A DNA stretch of 64,000 nt from Tethya wilhelma (Eukaryota > Porifera > Demospongiae > Tethyida > Tethyidae), in the NCBI GenBank assembly GCA_964030475.1, contig CAXIPT010000002.1, forward strand, positions 5,333,006 to 5,397,005, read 5' to 3'. The notes beneath the pieces are model-generated. The model worked only from the letters and a program-made list of their open reading frames with translations. It ran no database searches and was not told where the DNA came from. Position 1 is the stretch's first letter. Each line of letters opens with the position of its first letter. Of this stretch, positions 63,323 through 64,000 are shown in pieces. The position numbers were made by a program, and so were the translations under genes.

Positions 63323-63884
63323 GGATACCAACAGTGCTGTGAACGTAGCGGACAGTCTACTGAAACAAATTGATTCGGACGTCCTCTGTGTATTTGTACA
63401 GGTGAGAAAACAGCTCACATTGTAGTCACAAAAATATTTTACTTTTCATTGTGCCTTTTTCGCCATTCCTCCATCTCTAAGCTGCATGCAATAATTTTGC
63501 TCTAAGCCTGGCAACGACTGTGCATCTATTCCTATAGTTACAAGTCAAAGTCCATTGGAAATTTTGTAGTGAAGGTCTAATGTTTTTTTCTGCTACTGAT
63601 ACGCACCTTTGTTTCATTTTCAGGTTCAAACTTTGAACCAGTTTGACCTCAACAGCGAGTGGAGTGACCCCCTTCCTGTCCCACGGAACAGCTCCGTTAC
63701 CGCTAACTGTACCCTCGAAGGCACAATGGTGGCTGCAGCTAGTGACGATGGACTGCCTTCGTACGCCTATGGGATCATTGGTGCAGGCGGGGGCGGGCCG
63801 GTGGCTCTTCTTCTCATTGTCTGGTTTGTTGCGTGCGTGTATATCTTCTGGCAGAGGAGAAGACAAGCAAAAAAATCTCTAGAA
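56693..63884 (+). CDS. Receptor F: Cys-rich/FN3 transmembrane receptor, probable RTK (3' end outside window)
   Basis: Exons: 56693-56902, 58850-58930, 59036-59113, 59181-59237, 59367-59421, 59537-59700, 59975-60110, 60669-60794, 61082-61176, 61457-61549, 61809-61884, 62179-62546, 62804-63085, 63324-63401, 63624-63884; 720 residues, all phases agree. It starts MKRTLLRVLVIFSLHVAHTLAQ, a signal peptide. The Cys-rich box has RCYAAC, LDCTRGC, PCRDAC, FDECLM and PDCKRGC. FN3 signatures include ISWERPNG and MMWNQPS. The last exon runs from the final FN3 strand (NSEWSDPLPV) into a membrane segment (IIGAGGGGPVALLLIVWFVA) and a basic stop-transfer (QRRRQAKK), then a GTACGT donor, so the gene continues past the right edge. 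By homology with E the rest should hold a tyrosine kinase; this is inferred. It follows E on the same strand by 1.1 kb. A 27-nt microexon seen in A, B/C and E after the first exon was not found here or in D. Confidence 0.84.
57849..57912 (+). repeat. Tandem repeat (AGCATAGCTGGGAGGGCCTGG)
   Basis: Two copies of CTAAGCATAGCTGGGAGGGC about 33 bp apart, preceded by a partial inverted copy (TGCTTAGCACTTCTATGCTT). Receptor F intron. Confidence 0.55.
58598..58823 (+). repeat. Diverged tandem duplication of about 110 bp
   Basis: Two adjacent copies share TTTTGTTGT..CCTCA.CCACAG, AATTGCAAAACATCC.CCAA and GTCTTTTGTTG...AAGCTC. Lies in receptor F's first intron upstream of exon 58850. Confidence 0.6.
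59733..59807 (+). other. tRNA-like sequence, probable pseudogene or SINE head
   Basis: TGCCACT and AGTGGCA form a perfect 7-bp acceptor-like stem; A-box TGGCTGAGTGG and B-box-like GAGTTCAAGTC are present. The anticodon stem does not pair well. Different from the three-copy SINE family. Confidence 0.4.
60441..60525. mobile_element. Hairpin MITE, family 1
   Basis: TAGCCTGGTTCCCAGGCTTC against GAGCCTGGGAACGAGCTCTA plus GGCTA. Intron of receptor F. Confidence 0.6.
61204..61316. mobile_element. Hairpin MITE, family 1, diverged
   Basis: TAGCCTCGTATCCAGGCTC at the left and GGGACCTGGGATTGAGGTTA at the right. Intron of receptor F. Confidence 0.5.
61642..61737 (+). mobile_element. tRNA-derived SINE, copy 3
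   Basis: GAGTTCTAGTAGCTCAGTGA, a diverged B box (GTTTGAATCC) and the tail AGATCTCAAGATTTTTTTCC. Intron of receptor F. Confidence 0.6.
62013..62091. mobile_element. MITE, family 2, short copy
   Basis: CAGTGAAACCTCTGAATAAA to GGAGGTTCTACTG with flanking TA; internally deleted relative to the longer copies. Intron of receptor F. Confidence 0.65.
62657..62728. mobile_element. Hairpin MITE, family 1, short copy
   Basis: Left end TAGCCTCGTTCCCAGGCTC is a perfect family match; the right end is degenerate (ATCAAGGCTA). Intron of receptor F. Confidence 0.5.
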
Positions 63885-64000
63885 GTACGTGAGATGATGT
63901 TATACTCTAAATATTGCCCGCTTTTAATACTGTGCTGTATACATGCATAGGTATATCTATGTATAAAGGCTCAAGATCTGTGACATATAAAATTATGTGC

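Noticed and set aside
1..64000. CRISPR arrays, bacterial operons or viral genes
   Set aside because: Repeats are microsatellites, MITEs and minisatellites; genes are intron-rich animal genes; no viral protein motifs were seen.

Overview
This window looks like nuclear DNA of an invertebrate animal, most likely a demosponge (an Amphimedon-type genome; inferred, no search was run). The reasons are AT-rich DNA, many small exons with GT-AG introns, abundant (GA)n and (CA)n microsatellites, many short hairpin transposon relics, and a cluster of unusual receptor tyrosine kinases (RTKs) whose ectodomains join an N-terminal cysteine-rich box to fibronectin type III (FN3) domains. I assembled the gene models by hand from splice sites, intron phases and comparison among the paralogues. 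Single N bases at 5126, 13521, 17280, 37328, 47643 and 51153 mark scaffold joins, and several of them damage genes.

Layout. (1) 87-9010, minus: RTK-type receptor A, with signal peptide, Cys-rich box, FN3 domains, a transmembrane segment and the juxtamembrane; its kinase lies beyond the left edge. (2) 9688-18765, minus: paralogue B/C with a duplicated N-terminal module and a duplicated seven-exon FN3 block. It ends in a stop before any membrane segment, so it is predicted to be secreted. (3) 19510-30689, minus: gene D, a complete 17-exon, 746-residue secreted protein. Its ectodomain matches receptor F almost exon for exon, but its last exon is a coiled coil instead of a membrane segment and kinase. 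(4) 33741-35640, minus: gene D2, a 137-residue secreted protein that is essentially a signal peptide plus the same C-terminal coiled coil. (5) 36014-55612, plus: receptor E, a full RTK (Cys-rich box, FN3 domains with an internal duplication, TM, split tyrosine kinase, polar tail). It is head-to-head with D2 and has lost one exon beside an antisense fragment of a PARP-type gene. (6) 56693 to the right edge, plus: receptor F, same ectodomain plan and TM, kinase beyond the edge.

Read together, this is one expanding tandem family in which membrane receptors sit beside soluble relatives: one truncated receptor-like protein and two coiled-coil proteins. The soluble members are natural candidates for decoys, co-receptors or ligands of the neighbouring kinases. 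That circuit is inference; the shared exon structure and the absence of membrane segments are read directly from the sequence.

Intergenic and intronic DNA holds at least three hairpin/MITE-like repeat families, a tRNA-derived SINE family, a kinase-intron minisatellite and many microsatellites.
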